Source of the DNA: Halomarina rubra
Lineage (GTDB): Archaea > Halobacteriota > Halobacteria > Halobacteriales > Haloarculaceae
Assembly (NCBI RefSeq): GCF_023699475.1
Contig: NZ_JALXFV010000003.1
Coordinates: 674,878 to 738,877 of the forward strand
Direction of reading: 5' to 3'
Length of the DNA stretch: 64,000 bases
Positions 18,830 to 26,930 of the stretch are shown one piece after another. A model generated the notes under the pieces. The model saw only the letters and a program-made list of their open reading frames with translations, ran no database searches and was not told where the DNA came from. The position numbers and the translations under genes are program-made. Numbering within the stretch: position 1 is the first letter of the stretch; each line of letters begins with the position of its first letter.

Positions 18830-19549
18830 TCACTTTTCGATATCGACGTACCGGAGGGCAAGCTGGGCTTCAGCCTGCCGGAGTCGGTAGGACAGCGTCG
18901 AGCGTGGGATGTCGAGCGACTCGGCGATCTCGTCGAGCGTCGCCTCACGCGGCGTCTCGTAGTACCCGAACTCGACCGCTGTCACGAGTGCTTCCTGCTG
19001 TTCGTCGGGAATCGACACCCCCGCGAGCGTGTTCTGTTGCCAGCCGACGGCGTCCCGGAGGTGACCCATTCGGAACGACAGTCCGTCGCGCAGTCTCGAA
19101 CCCAAGGTGTCGTACAGGAGGCCTGCCTTCGCATCGGAGCGCATCAGGATACGCCACTGGTGGGTATCATCGACACGGTGGGTTTCGAACACGGTTCCCG
19201 GCTCGAGATACCGGCCGGCGATAGTGTGAAAAGACTCACAGTTGCGGATGTTCTCTAGATACGTGTAGATGACACGCTCGTTCGGCGTGCGTTCGAGAAC
19301 GTCGTGATAGCGAGTCGCCTCACAGTCGGTCTGGGTAACCGTCTCCCCACACTGGCTATCGTCGAACCGTAACCGCTCTACTTCCTCCAGCGCGGCGGCC
19401 GGGCCGCGAACGCGTTCGACCCGCCAGAACCAATCGGCTGCTACACAACCGTCGAGGGAGTGAGCCACGAGCTCCGGATAGTCGAGAAAGACGTCCATCA
19501 ACGGGTCGGCGCCGTGTTCGTACTGGATTTCGAAGGTGAATTCTCGCAT
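18830..19549 (-). CDS. Bat-type HTH-10 transcriptional regulator
   Basis: 239 aa from ATG 19549 (MREFTFEIQYEHG); the longer open frame upstream is not conserved-looking. The sensor-like N-terminal domain contains several Cys (near TDCEATRY and NCESFH). The C-terminal HTH-10 is EEQQEALVTAVEFGYY-like (read here as DEQQEALVTAVEFGYYETPR) then LDEIAESLDIPRSTLSYRLRQAE. A palindrome-like site lies 42 bases upstream (19591-19604). Given its thiol/sulfur neighbours, a redox-responsive role is possible but inferred. Confidence 0.85.
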   Translation of the reverse strand: MREFTFEIQYEHGADPLMDVFLDYPELVAHSLDGCVAADWFWRVERVRGPAAALEEVERLRFDDSQCGETVTQTDCEATRYHDVLERTPNERVIYTYLENIRNCESFHTIAGRYLEPGTVFETHRVDDTHQWRILMRSDAKAGLLYDTLGSRLRDGLSFRMGHLRDAVGWQQNTLAGVSIPDEQQEALVTAVEFGYYETPREATLDEIAESLDIPRSTLSYRLRQAEAQLALRYVDIEK

Positions 19550-19939
19550 GTTGAACTGTCGGGTAACGCTCCGGTGTGAACGAGGTCGGTTTGTCGTACG
19601 CCAAATCGACCACGACGACTGACCGGTTCTTCCCACTCACACATGGGTGTGTCGGGCTGGACAGCTCTGCTGGGACCGATAGTGGTGTTCTCGTCGTCTT
19701 CGTCCTGCTCTCTGACCGAGCGCCGCCTCCGCGACAGGCCGCTGCGTTCTAAACGGGGATCGGCTCCCGTAGCGAACAGGCGTGCTGGTGCGACGGTGAG
19801 TCCGACGGTCCGAACACGATTGTCCTCCCCGAGAGTATCGAAGCTCGACCGGGTAGGCGACCAGCCCTGTGGGTGTGCAACGAGCGAACGAGGGGCATCC
19901 AAACAACGATGGGTGTTCGGGAAGGACTCGATTTCAACG
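19550..19939. other. Intergenic region with a palindrome-like site at 19591-19604
   Basis: About 390 bases between divergent genes. TTGTCGTACGCCAA (19591-19604) is a near-palindrome resembling the perfect one at 21120-21135. No ORF here looks real; the long open frames are Ser/Arg-rich shadows. Confidence 0.45.
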
Positions 19940-20209
19940 ATGGACGACTCGACGGAGGACGGTGAGGGAGAATCGGAACCCCCGTCAAGATGGCCGGTTC
20001 TCTGGGTCGGAGGTGCTGTCAGTCTCTGTTGTCTCTTCGCTGCACCTGCTACGGGTGCCGCAGGAGCAACTCTTGCCGGCGGTGCGACCGCCGCGGCTGG
20101 TGGCACCCTCGTCCAGATCGCCGTCGTCGCGCTGACGGTCGGCATGATCGGTCTCGTAGTCCGACTCCGTTCGGGCTCCGACTCCTGCGAACGCGACGCT
20201 ACACCGTAG
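19940..20209 (+). CDS. Small two-helix membrane protein
   Basis: 89 aa from ATG 19940. An acidic N-terminus (DDSTEDGEGESE) precedes helix 1 (PVLWVGGAVSLCCLFAAPAT). A Gly/Ala loop (GATLAGGATAAAGG) follows, then helix 2 (VQIAVVALTVGMIGLVV) and a charged tail with one Cys. The vicinal CC in helix 1 is notable given the nearby thiol-redox genes, but no function can be assigned. Confidence 0.6.
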   Translation: MDDSTEDGEGESEPPSRWPVLWVGGAVSLCCLFAAPATGAAGATLAGGATAAAGGTLVQIAVVALTVGMIGLVVRLRSGSDSCERDATP

Positions 20210-20233
20210 CGACCGACAGCCTACCCACCTCGG

Positions 20234-20848
20234 TCAGTCGGTCGAATCCACGTTCGGCGGCCGGCGGAACACCTGTCCGTAGTGGTACGGTGGAAGCTCG
20301 ACCGTTCGTTCGTGGACGAAGCCTTCCGACGTGAAGCGCGCTCGTGTCTCCGATGGGGAGAGTCGCAGGTCCGTCGGCGGCCCTCGCGGGACGTCACCGA
20401 TGGTCGTCTCCGAGCGGGGTGTGTCGTGCCAGTTCACGACCGCGACGCGGCCCTCTGGGTTCAGCGCTCTCGCGAGTTCACGGACGAACGCTCCTGCACC
20501 CTCGATGCCGTGAAACGTGTTCATGAGCAGTGCGAGGTCGACTGGCCGAGGGAGATGTTCGGAGAGTCGCCGAGCGTCTCCCTGTCGCGTAACGATGGAT
20601 TCGACGTCCTCGTCGGCCGCGTTCCGTTCGAGTCGTTCGAGCAGCGCCTCGTCGAGTTCGACTGCGTACAGCGGCTGGTCACCGACGAGTTCGGCAGCGG
20701 GAATCGTGAAGTAGCCATCGCCAGAACAGACGTCAACGACGGAGCACTCCTGGTCGACCCCGAGTTCGCCGAGGACGGCTGTCGGGTCTGGCCAGAGCGC
20801 TTCCCACCAGTCCCAGTCGGGTTGGCCTGTGTTTTGAAACCGTGTCAT
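20234..20848 (-). CDS. Class I SAM-dependent methyltransferase
   Basis: 204 aa from ATG 20848. Motif I is VVDVCSGDGYFTIPAAELV, motif II is YAVELDEALLERLE, and ARQGDARRL-type and VDLALLMNTFHGIEG segments complete a Rossmann-fold methyltransferase. PEGRVAVVNWHDTP resembles the post-motif III of UbiE/ArsM-like enzymes. Substrate unknown. It is 19 bases downstream of the mini-rhodanese on the same strand and probably co-transcribed, suggesting thiol, sulfide or metalloid methylation, which is inference. Confidence 0.85.
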   Translation of the reverse strand: MTRFQNTGQPDWDWWEALWPDPTAVLGELGVDQECSVVDVCSGDGYFTIPAAELVGDQPLYAVELDEALLERLERNAADEDVESIVTRQGDARRLSEHLPRPVDLALLMNTFHGIEGAGAFVRELARALNPEGRVAVVNWHDTPRSETTIGDVPRGPPTDLRLSPSETRARFTSEGFVHERTVELPPYHYGQVFRRPPNVDSTD

Positions 20849-20867
20849 AGAGCGAGTAGTTCGGGGG

Positions 20868-21080
20868 TCAGTTCGCCGCGCAGTTGTTCGGCCCGAGTTC
20901 GAGGTCTTCGGCCTCCTCGTCGAGGAGTTCGTCGTAGATGGGGAGGTTGCGACTGCCGTCGATGTTCCACTCCTCGACGTCGTCTTCGTTACGAACGTCG
21001 AGGACGAACAGGCTGTCATCGCGTCGCTCGGCGACCTCTTCCGGGCTGATCTGCGGTGGAACGGATTCTGTCTCGCTCAT
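20868..21080 (-). CDS. Mini-rhodanese with LGPNNCAAN tail (probable internal-deletion derivative)
   Basis: 70 aa from ATG 21080. Residues 10-52 are the first half of a rhodanese domain (ISPEEVAERR, FVLDVRNEDDVEEWNIDGS, NLPIYDELL). The catalytic-Cys loop that should follow is absent, and the protein ends LELGPNNCAAN. That ending is nearly the same as the tail of the intact rhodanese-metallo-beta-lactamase protein at 26931-28115 (ELELGPNNCAAS). This looks like an in-frame loss of about 300 codons from a rhodanese-MBL gene. The conserved Cys in the tail remains. It heads a two-gene unit with the methyltransferase. It may be a pseudogene or a functional small protein. Confidence 0.7.
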   Translation of the reverse strand: MSETESVPPQISPEEVAERRDDSLFVLDVRNEDDVEEWNIDGSRNLPIYDELLDEEAEDLELGPNNCAAN

Positions 21081-21119
21081 CTTATCTCGAACTACCGGTT
21101 CGGTCTTGATAAGGGGCAA

Positions 21120-21135
21120 GTTGGCGTGCGCCAAC
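21120..21135. promoter_or_regulatory. Perfect palindrome GTTGGCGTGCGCCAAC, candidate operator
   Basis: 7-bp arms and a 2-base centre, lying between the divergent mini-rhodanese (start 21080) and DsbA-like (start 21175) genes, 39 bases from each. A variant occurs upstream of the Bat-like regulator (19591-19604). Position and symmetry suggest a repressor or activator site. Confidence 0.5.
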
Positions 21136-21174
21136 CAAGGGACTACACAGGATTGGTAGCAAGGGTGGGGTATC

Positions 21175-21915
21175 GTGGCCCCCTCCGACCTCTCGCTCTC
21201 ACGCAGAGCCCTCGTCGTCGGCGCTGGCACCACGGCCATCGGTGCGTGGGTCGTCTACGGTGCGTCTCAGTTCGCCGACGGCCAATCGACGGCCACACTC
21301 GACTCACCGATACACCAGAGCGAGGCGACGACCGGATTCGGTATCGACCTCGCCGGTCACCCGGTGATGGGTGATCTCGACGCCCCCATCGACATCTACT
21401 ACTGGAGTGATTTTCAGTGTCCGTTCTGCCACCGCTTCGAGCAGGAGACGCTCCCCGAACTCATCAGCAACGACGTGGAGGCGGGCCGGGTTCGTATCGT
21501 CTTCATCGAGCATCCGTATCTGGGGTCAGCATCCATGACGGCCGCCGTCGCTGACCGCTGTGTCTGGCGGCAGATCCGGGAGGACTCACCGGAGACGTAC
21601 TGGCCGTGGCACGCCTCGGTGTTCGAAGCGCAGGGCGACACCAACTCCGGGTGGGCCTCGAAGTCGAACCTCCTCGATATCGCTGCCGACGTCGACGGCG
21701 TCGACGGACGGGCCGTCGAGGAGTGTATGGCCGACAATCGGGAGCCCATCGAATCGAGCATTGAAGAGGACCTCGAACAGGCGGGCGGGTTCGGCGTCCG
21801 AGGAACCCCGTCCTTCGTCCTCTACCATCGACCGTCGGAGACGGCGGGGAAGATGGTCGGTGCACAACCGTACGAACAGTTCGAGACCGCCCTCTCCAAA
21901 CTGGAATCACGATGA
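21175..21915 (+). CDS. DsbA-like thiol oxidoreductase, membrane anchored
   Basis: 246 aa from GTG 21175. The N-terminal signal anchor (LSLSRRALVVGAGTTAIGAWVVYG) contains RR and may be Tat-like. The thioredoxin fold begins IDIYYWSDFQCPFCHRFEQ, with active-site Cys82 and Cys85. An inserted helical region follows, then the cis-Pro loop GVRGTPSFVLY (near residue 210). This is the DsbA/BdbD-like family that oxidises or reduces thiols outside the membrane. The ATGA overlap with the next gene and the CcdA gene beyond make an extracytoplasmic thiol-redox operon. Confidence 0.9.
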   Translation: MAPSDLSLSRRALVVGAGTTAIGAWVVYGASQFADGQSTATLDSPIHQSEATTGFGIDLAGHPVMGDLDAPIDIYYWSDFQCPFCHRFEQETLPELISNDVEAGRVRIVFIEHPYLGSASMTAAVADRCVWRQIREDSPETYWPWHASVFEAQGDTNSGWASKSNLLDIAADVDGVDGRAVEECMADNREPIESSIEEDLEQAGGFGVRGTPSFVLYHRPSETAGKMVGAQPYEQFETALSKLESR

Positions 21916-22448
21916 GGCAAGGAGCACTCACCGAGCGGGCGGAGTCGCTGGTCGTCGCCCTCACGTTTCCGCTGACGACGACCCCTCGAACGGTCGTCGC
22001 CGCCGGCGTCGCTGGGGTGACGTACTGCCTCCTCGTGTTGAGTTCGTTCCCCGAGTACAGCGTGCAACTGCTGTCTGCAGACATCGGGTATCTCGACGAG
22101 GCACTCGTTGCACTCACGGCGAACACGGTGGCGACTGCGGGAACGACTGGGGTGGCGCTCATCGTCGCCTACTCGCTGCTCGCGGGGATCGCCATGGTCA
22201 ACGCCGTTACGCAGGTGCGGGTGGTCGGCCTGCGAGGTGCCGGGAGTCTGTCTGGCGCGGTTCCTGGCTTGCTTGCCTCCGGGTGTGCTAGTTGTGGGGC
22301 TGGGGTACTCGGCTTGCTCGGGCTAGCGGGCGCACTGGCGACGCTTCCGTTCCACGGGAACCTCCTCCGTCTAGGTGGGTTGGTGCTGCTGTTGGCCTTC
22401 CTTGGCCGCGCAGGTGATCCACGCGTGTGTAACATCGAGACCCAGTGA
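21912..22448 (+). CDS. Polytopic membrane protein with SGCASCGAG motif
   Basis: 178 aa, overlapping the DsbA gene by four bases (ATGA). About five hydrophobic helices are present; the motif GLLASGCASCGAGVLGLLG near residues 115-133 puts two cysteines in a CxxC arrangement within or next to a membrane helix. This resembles haloarchaeal membrane proteins found beside DsbA and CcdA genes, but I cannot name the family. The CxxC could relay electrons between CcdA and the DsbA-like protein. That is inference from motif and operon position. Confidence 0.75.
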   Translation: MRQGALTERAESLVVALTFPLTTTPRTVVAAGVAGVTYCLLVLSSFPEYSVQLLSADIGYLDEALVALTANTVATAGTTGVALIVAYSLLAGIAMVNAVTQVRVVGLRGAGSLSGAVPGLLASGCASCGAGVLGLLGLAGALATLPFHGNLLRLGGLVLLLAFLGRAGDPRVCNIETQ

Positions 22449-23350
22449 TGCCGCTTTCACAACCACCCGTTCTGGTAGCGGCGTACGCTGCTGGCGTGTT
22501 GATGTTCTTCGCCCCGTGCAGTGTAGGACTCCTCCCAGCGTACCTCTCGTACTACTCGGCCCACGACGATGGTGGGACGGTCACCGAGACGAACGTCGAC
22601 GTGCTGACCAGACCGGCGCTCCTGACGGGAACTTTGCTGTTTCTCGCAGGCGCGGTACCGCTGTTTTACATGGCAATGGCTGGAATTCGAATCACCCTCC
22701 CGGGGTACAGTGTCCTCGTCCCGCTGGCTCGGCAAGGGACCGGCAGCTATCTCCCGTCGGTCGGACTCGTCGTGTTCGGAACCGTCGCCGTCGCAGGAAC
22801 CCTCGGTGGTCAGCAACTCTGGAAGGGGCTGCGTATCGGTGGGTACGTCACCCTCGGCATCGTGGCCGTGTACCTCGGAGTCGGTGGTGTCGTTCTCGTG
22901 GTCGGCGAGTGGGTTCGGCCGTACCTGATGAGTCTCGAACTGCTGGCGGGGCCGCTGCTCGTCCTGCTCGGACTCGCATACGCCGTTGGATGGTCCCCCT
23001 CGACACCGGTCGCGCTCCCCGAACGTGCCGACGTCTCTCCCACGGCGTTCGTGGGGTTTGGGGTGCTCTACGGAATCGGGAGCCTCGCGTGCAATCTCCC
23101 TGTCTTCCTCGGTGTCGTCCTGTCCTCATTCTCGACCGCAGGCTTCGCACAAGGGCTGTTGGTCTTCCTCGCGTTCGGGGCGGGGATGGGGACGCTCATG
23201 ATCGGCGTCAGTGTCGTGATGCATCTCGGGCAGACCACCGTCTCACTCGGGACGTATGCCAGTCGGGTCCACCGACTCGGGGGGCTCGCACTCGTCGGTA
23301 TCGGACTGTACGTGTCGTGGTTCACGCTCGTCTCGTTCGACGTACTCTGA
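22448..23350 (+). CDS. ccdA: CcdA/DsbD-type thiol-electron transporter
   Basis: 300 aa from ATG 22448, one base overlapping the previous stop; a GTG at 22445 would add one residue. Around six to eight helices. The paired conserved cysteines are in FFAPCSVGLLPAYLSYY (Cys24) and GSLACNLPVFLGVVLS (about Cys214), the signature of CcdA, which passes electrons from cytoplasmic thioredoxin across the membrane. Third gene of the DsbA, CASC-protein, CcdA operon. It converges on the TrmB-like regulator 117 bases downstream. Confidence 0.9.
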   Translation: MPLSQPPVLVAAYAAGVLMFFAPCSVGLLPAYLSYYSAHDDGGTVTETNVDVLTRPALLTGTLLFLAGAVPLFYMAMAGIRITLPGYSVLVPLARQGTGSYLPSVGLVVFGTVAVAGTLGGQQLWKGLRIGGYVTLGIVAVYLGVGGVVLVVGEWVRPYLMSLELLAGPLLVLLGLAYAVGWSPSTPVALPERADVSPTAFVGFGVLYGIGSLACNLPVFLGVVLSSFSTAGFAQGLLVFLAFGAGMGTLMIGVSVVMHLGQTTVSLGTYASRVHRLGGLALVGIGLYVSWFTLVSFDVL

Positions 23351-23466
23351 CCACGAGGTCATTCATTCGGAACGTGCCAACCCCTCGTCCTCGACAGTAC
23401 GAAGGTCGTAAGCCGGTGTCTACGAAGAATCGCCGAGAAAGGTCTTCCGTCAGGGCGGATAGGATG

Positions 23467-23871
23467 TCAGTTCTCAGCAGAGGCTGGAGCGCGCTCCGCG
23501 TCGTCGTACTTGGTGCGGAACTCCTGGATGAGTTGCCCCATCTTGGCGTACCAGTCGTTGAGTAGCCGCTGCATGTCATCTGCTGCTTCGTCAGCGGCCA
23601 CTGGCTCGAACACGTGGTAGTACCCCCCGTTCTCGTAGTTCACCTGCTCTTTCCGGACGAACCCCGCGTCAAGCAGTCGCTGGATCGAGCGATACGCGGT
23701 CGTCCGCTCTCGGTCCACTTGCTCGGCGACCTCGTCGACGGTCAGTGGTTCTGCGGTCTCGACGAGGACCGAGAACACGGTCCGGTCGAGGTCTTTGAGA
23801 CCGTGGAAGCACTCAAGTAACCCCTCACACTCCATGTCTTCTCGGAGCATCTCGCTCATGGCGTCAGGCAT
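23467..23871 (-). CDS. TrmB-like winged-helix regulator
   Basis: 134 aa from ATG 23871 (a second ATG at 23859 is possible). The core is VFSVLVETAEPLTVDEVAEQVDRERTTAYRSIQRLLDAGFVRKEQV, a MarR/TrmB winged helix. A C-terminal helical segment follows (DDMQRLLNDWYAKMGQLIQEF). Cys-containing ECEGLLECFHG near the N-terminus could sense thiols or metals. This type commonly sits beside sulfur-handling genes in haloarchaea; regulation of the adjacent redox or YeeE genes is inferred. Confidence 0.82.
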   Translation of the reverse strand: MPDAMSEMLREDMECEGLLECFHGLKDLDRTVFSVLVETAEPLTVDEVAEQVDRERTTAYRSIQRLLDAGFVRKEQVNYENGGYYHVFEPVAADEAADDMQRLLNDWYAKMGQLIQEFRTKYDDAERAPASAEN

Positions 23872-23925
23872 TCGTACGTGTACTCTAGACCCTCGCGCGA
23901 AAAGGTCTTGCGCAATCTTCGAACA

Positions 23926-24173
23926 ACTATCTCTCGAATGAGTTCCTTTTTCCTTGCTCGTCTCTCGCCCTGTTTCGAGTCGTTTTACTCGCAGTTCACC
24001 GGTCGCGTCCAACCGGCGCGGTCGACACGCGACCACCGCGGCGACGAGGGGTGCCGAGACGACGATAGTTGTGACGAGTGTCCCCGCAAGCGTCCCGGTG
24101 CAGTCAACGGCCAAGTCTCTTCGACGAACACTGTCACGAGAAGCACCCACGCACCGTCGAGGATAGCGAACAG
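23926..24173 (-). pseudogene. Possible frameshifted small membrane protein
   Basis: Within the 754-base gap 23872-24625, a hydrophobic stretch LFAILDGAWVLLVTVF (from 24173) runs in one minus-strand frame to about 24117. The next frame then continues with TGTLAGTLVTTIVVSAPLVAAVVA, a positively charged flank (CRPRR) and a hydrophilic tail. One frameshift would join two transmembrane helices into a small protein. No clear start codon or family. The rest of the gap shows no gene. Confidence 0.3.
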
Positions 24174-24625
24174 CGGAAGTGGACTCGTTGGAGGCGGTGT
24201 GAAATGGCCTCTTCGCGCGATATCTACCGTGTCGGGTGAGCGTCGTCGTCTGCCGACTCGCACCACCACTGGACACCGACGCTTCGATCGGGGTCCAATC
24301 CGGGTCTCTAAACGTTCTGCTGGAGTATCGAACTCGCGAGTGAGAGAGCTTCATCGGGTTGACCTCGCCGCGGTAGCCGTGGGCGAGGACGGAACTCGGA
24401 CCCCCGTTGACGTGCAAGAATCCCTCGCCGGCATGCGGGTCCTACCCTCGCGCCGTCACTGGGTCCAGTCTCTCTGACGTCCGCTGTCATCACCTTTCCT
24501 CCGCTGTTCGGCTGGGTCATGATTGTGGGTGGTGAGCAATAATCTCGATCGACGACCAGTAACAGGTTCTCGTTCGCGGGTGGGCGGTCCTCGTCGTCCC
24601 TCTCGTCCCTCTCTGTCGATAGTGT

Positions 24626-25090
24626 TCAGTCGCTGGTCGCTCCGGTGGATGCGGTCGTCCCCGTTCGGTGGGCACGCCAGTAGGCCTGTACGTACGCGCC
24701 GATGAACATCCCGGCGATAGCCCACAGAATCTCGACGTTCCCGATGCCGACGCTGGCGTAAGCGGCGCCCGGACAGATGCCCGAGACGCCCCAGCCGACA
24801 CCGAAGATGCCGCCGCCGATGATGACGTTCCGGTCCATCGACTTCACACGGCGGCCGTGCGTGTCACCGGTCAGCGGTGCGCGGTCCAGCACGCGCGGAA
24901 CGACGAAGAACGTCAGTCCCGAGACGACGGCGGCCCCGCCCATCACGAGGAGCAGGCCGAGGTCCTCGAACTGGAGGAAGTCGAGGACGACCTCCGGGCG
25001 AGCCATCCCGCTGTACGCGAGGCCGAACCCCTGTAGCAGCCCGCCGAGGACGACCAGCGGGTAGAACAGCGGGTGACGCCCGTCGCTCAC
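24626..25090 (-). CDS. YeeE/YedE-family half-transporter (second half)
   Basis: 154 aa from GTG 25090, overlapping the upstream YeeE gene by four bases. About four helices, with the conserved segment GGGIFGVGWGVSGICPGAAYASVG including Cys in SGICPGA. The family is the YeeE/YedE (TsuA) thiosulfate or sulfur-transport fold; haloarchaea encode it as two half-length proteins. With the upstream half it probably forms one membrane transporter that passes sulfur species by Cys relay to TusA-like proteins, one of which is encoded divergently at 25878. Confidence 0.88.
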   Translation of the reverse strand: MSDGRHPLFYPLVVLGGLLQGFGLAYSGMARPEVVLDFLQFEDLGLLLVMGGAAVVSGLTFFVVPRVLDRAPLTGDTHGRRVKSMDRNVIIGGGIFGVGWGVSGICPGAAYASVGIGNVEILWAIAGMFIGAYVQAYWRAHRTGTTASTGATSD

Positions 25091-25587
25091 GGGCTCACCC
25101 CCAGTGCCAGCATCCCCATCGCTGTGACGATGGCGACGCCGACGAACAGCGCGACGTTGACGATCGAGGTGCGAGAGACCGACCCGATGCCACAGACGCC
25201 GTGTCCGGCCGTACACCCCTTCCCGAGACGCGTGCCGATACCGACGAGGACGCCACCGCCGAGCAGTCGCCACCACTGGACCTCGGTGTGGAACGCACCC
25301 GGGTGGGCCGGGTCGAGGACGAGTCCCCACAGCGCCGCCCCCACGACGATGCTCGCGGCGAACACGACCCGCCAGTCACGCGACGTGACGTACTTGTGCT
25401 GGTTGAGGCGCGGCAGGTCAGAGACGTACGACAGCGTCGATTCGAGGAACGTGCTGTTGCCCGGGATGATCGCCGTCCCGATGTAGATGACGGCGATGCC
25501 GGTCGCGACGAGCACCCCACCGATAGCGTACCGCGCCATCCCGTTCGGGAACAGCTCGCCGAGCATCTGCAGCGCCACCCCCGTCAT
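25087..25587 (-). CDS. YeeE/YedE-family half-transporter (first half)
   Basis: 166 aa from ATG 25587. About four helices. Motif GGGVLVGIGTRLGKGCTAGHGVCGIG carries the family's conserved cysteines. A soluble loop (STLSYVSDLPRLNQHKYVTSRDW) lies after the first helix pair. It is coupled to the second half through a GTGA overlap. The divergent TusA gene starts 290 bases away, with AT-rich DNA between (CAATAAAAATT near 25679), so transport and sulfur-carrier genes likely share a control region. Confidence 0.9.
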   Translation of the reverse strand: MTGVALQMLGELFPNGMARYAIGGVLVATGIAVIYIGTAIIPGNSTFLESTLSYVSDLPRLNQHKYVTSRDWRVVFAASIVVGAALWGLVLDPAHPGAFHTEVQWWRLLGGGVLVGIGTRLGKGCTAGHGVCGIGSVSRTSIVNVALFVGVAIVTAMGMLALGVSP

Positions 25588-25877
25588 CGTCTCCCTCTCT
25601 GCTGAGGAACGGCTGTGTCACCCTGTATCGATAGCGCTCCGTTGGTAGGCATCTGTCTTGGTCTTGCAGTCTAAGCGCAATAAAAATTCGGATTCAACTG
25701 TGGTCGGTTGTGTCAGTGATGGTCGTAGAGAGGCCAAATTAGCACTTTCAACGGCAAATACAGGTCTTTACGCTCCTCTGCCAAGATTGTTCGCCACATC
25801 AGAGTTGCAGAAGGTGGGCAATACAAACGATAGGTTTTTGAGTCCGAGTCCGGTACTGTTTGTCGAGTACATCACAG

Positions 25878-26123
25878 ATGAGTTCAGACATCGATGCCAC
25901 CGAGACGCTCGACGTGAAAGGCCAGAACTGTCCGATGCCGGTCGTCAAGACCAAGCAAGCTATCGACGACCTCGCCGCCGGCGAGACGCTCGAAGTGCTC
26001 GCGACCGACTCGGGCAGCGTGAGCGACTTGGCGGGATGGGCCGAGGCGACCGACGGGGTCGAACTCGTCGGGCAGACCGAGGGCGATGGGCTGTACACGC
26101 ACTACGTCCGGAAGACGGAGTGA
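25878..26123 (+). CDS. TusA-family sulfur carrier
   Basis: 81 aa from ATG 25878. The TusA signature LDVKGQNCPMPVVKTKQAID places the sulfur-binding Cys18 before Pro19. The rest is the beta-alpha fold (GETLEVLATDSGSVSDLAGWAE, GLYTHYVRK). TusA proteins carry persulfide between rhodaneses, DsrE and acceptors. The TATA-like TTTTTGA at 25835 is about 43 bases upstream, giving a short leader. The DsrE-like gene follows after four bases. Confidence 0.92.
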   Translation: MSSDIDATETLDVKGQNCPMPVVKTKQAIDDLAAGETLEVLATDSGSVSDLAGWAEATDGVELVGQTEGDGLYTHYVRKTE

Positions 26124-26127
26124 TACG

Positions 26128-26700
26128 ATGAGCACCGACACCACGTCCGGACCCGAAGACAGTTCCGTCGCGGAGCTTCGCGCCCGCATCGACGAACTGG
26201 AAACACAGCTTTCGGACCTCGAAGCCGAGGTGGGCGACGACCCGAAGAAGATGGTCATCATCGCGACGAAGGGGACGCTCGACATGGCGTACCCGCCGCT
26301 CATCCTCGCGTCGACCGCCGCTGCCTTCGGCTATGACGTCACCGTCTTCCACACGTTCTGGGGTCTCGAGATCCTCCACGAGGACCACGCCAAGGAGCTG
26401 AAGCTGAGCTCGGTGGGCAACCCGAACATGCCGATGCCCAACGCCATCGCCGCGCTGCCGGGGATGGACGAGGTGACGACGCGGATGATGCGCAAACGCA
26501 TCGCCGACAACGAGGTCGCCACCGTCGAAGAGCTCATCGAGACGTCCATCCAGACCGGCGTGGACCTGCAGGCGTGCCAGATGACTATCGACCTGCTGGG
26601 GTACGACGAGGACGACTTCTTCGACGGTGTCACCACCGGCGTCGGGGCCGCCTCCGCGTTCCAAGAGATGGTCGAAGCCGACATCCAGCTCCTCGTCTGA
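26128..26700 (+). CDS. DsrE/DsrF/DrsH-like family protein
   Basis: 190 aa from ATG 26128. An N-terminal coiled coil (VAELRARIDELETQLSDLE) precedes the DsrE-like fold (KKMVIIATKGTLDMAYPPLILASTAAAFGYDVTVF). The segment DLQACQMTIDLLGYDEDDF contains the conserved Cys of DsrE/DrsE3-like proteins, which accept or donate persulfide sulfur. The four-base spacing from tusA indicates one operon and probably direct partnership. Peripheral membrane or cytoplasmic location is likely. Confidence 0.9.
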   Translation: MSTDTTSGPEDSSVAELRARIDELETQLSDLEAEVGDDPKKMVIIATKGTLDMAYPPLILASTAAAFGYDVTVFHTFWGLEILHEDHAKELKLSSVGNPNMPMPNAIAALPGMDEVTTRMMRKRIADNEVATVEELIETSIQTGVDLQACQMTIDLLGYDEDDFFDGVTTGVGAASAFQEMVEADIQLLV

Positions 26701-26874
26701 GCGATTCTTTGCCACGGCCTGCCGGTCCGTTTCTCGACTGAGACCACCCACCCGACTTCCATCGGCTCTCCGCTTCTCGTGACGAGCCAGTATTGTGTCG
26801 ATTCGTGCACTTACCGTCGTATTATTCGCTTGTTGGACTCCTCCGACGACAGAGCGAGAACGATACCCGACTCT

Positions 26875-26897
26875 GTATTGCACACTATCCACAATAC
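26875..26897. promoter_or_regulatory. Inverted repeat GTATTG-N11-CAATAC upstream of the rhodanese-MBL gene
   Basis: 6-bp arms at 26875-26880 and 26892-26897; the right arm overlaps the TATA-like element, so a bound protein could block transcription. Related GTATTG words occur at 26790 and 28304 near other sulfur-gene starts. Confidence 0.35.
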
Positions 26898-26930
26898 TTT
26901 TGAACCGGGGACGAGTACGCCAGGGTACAC

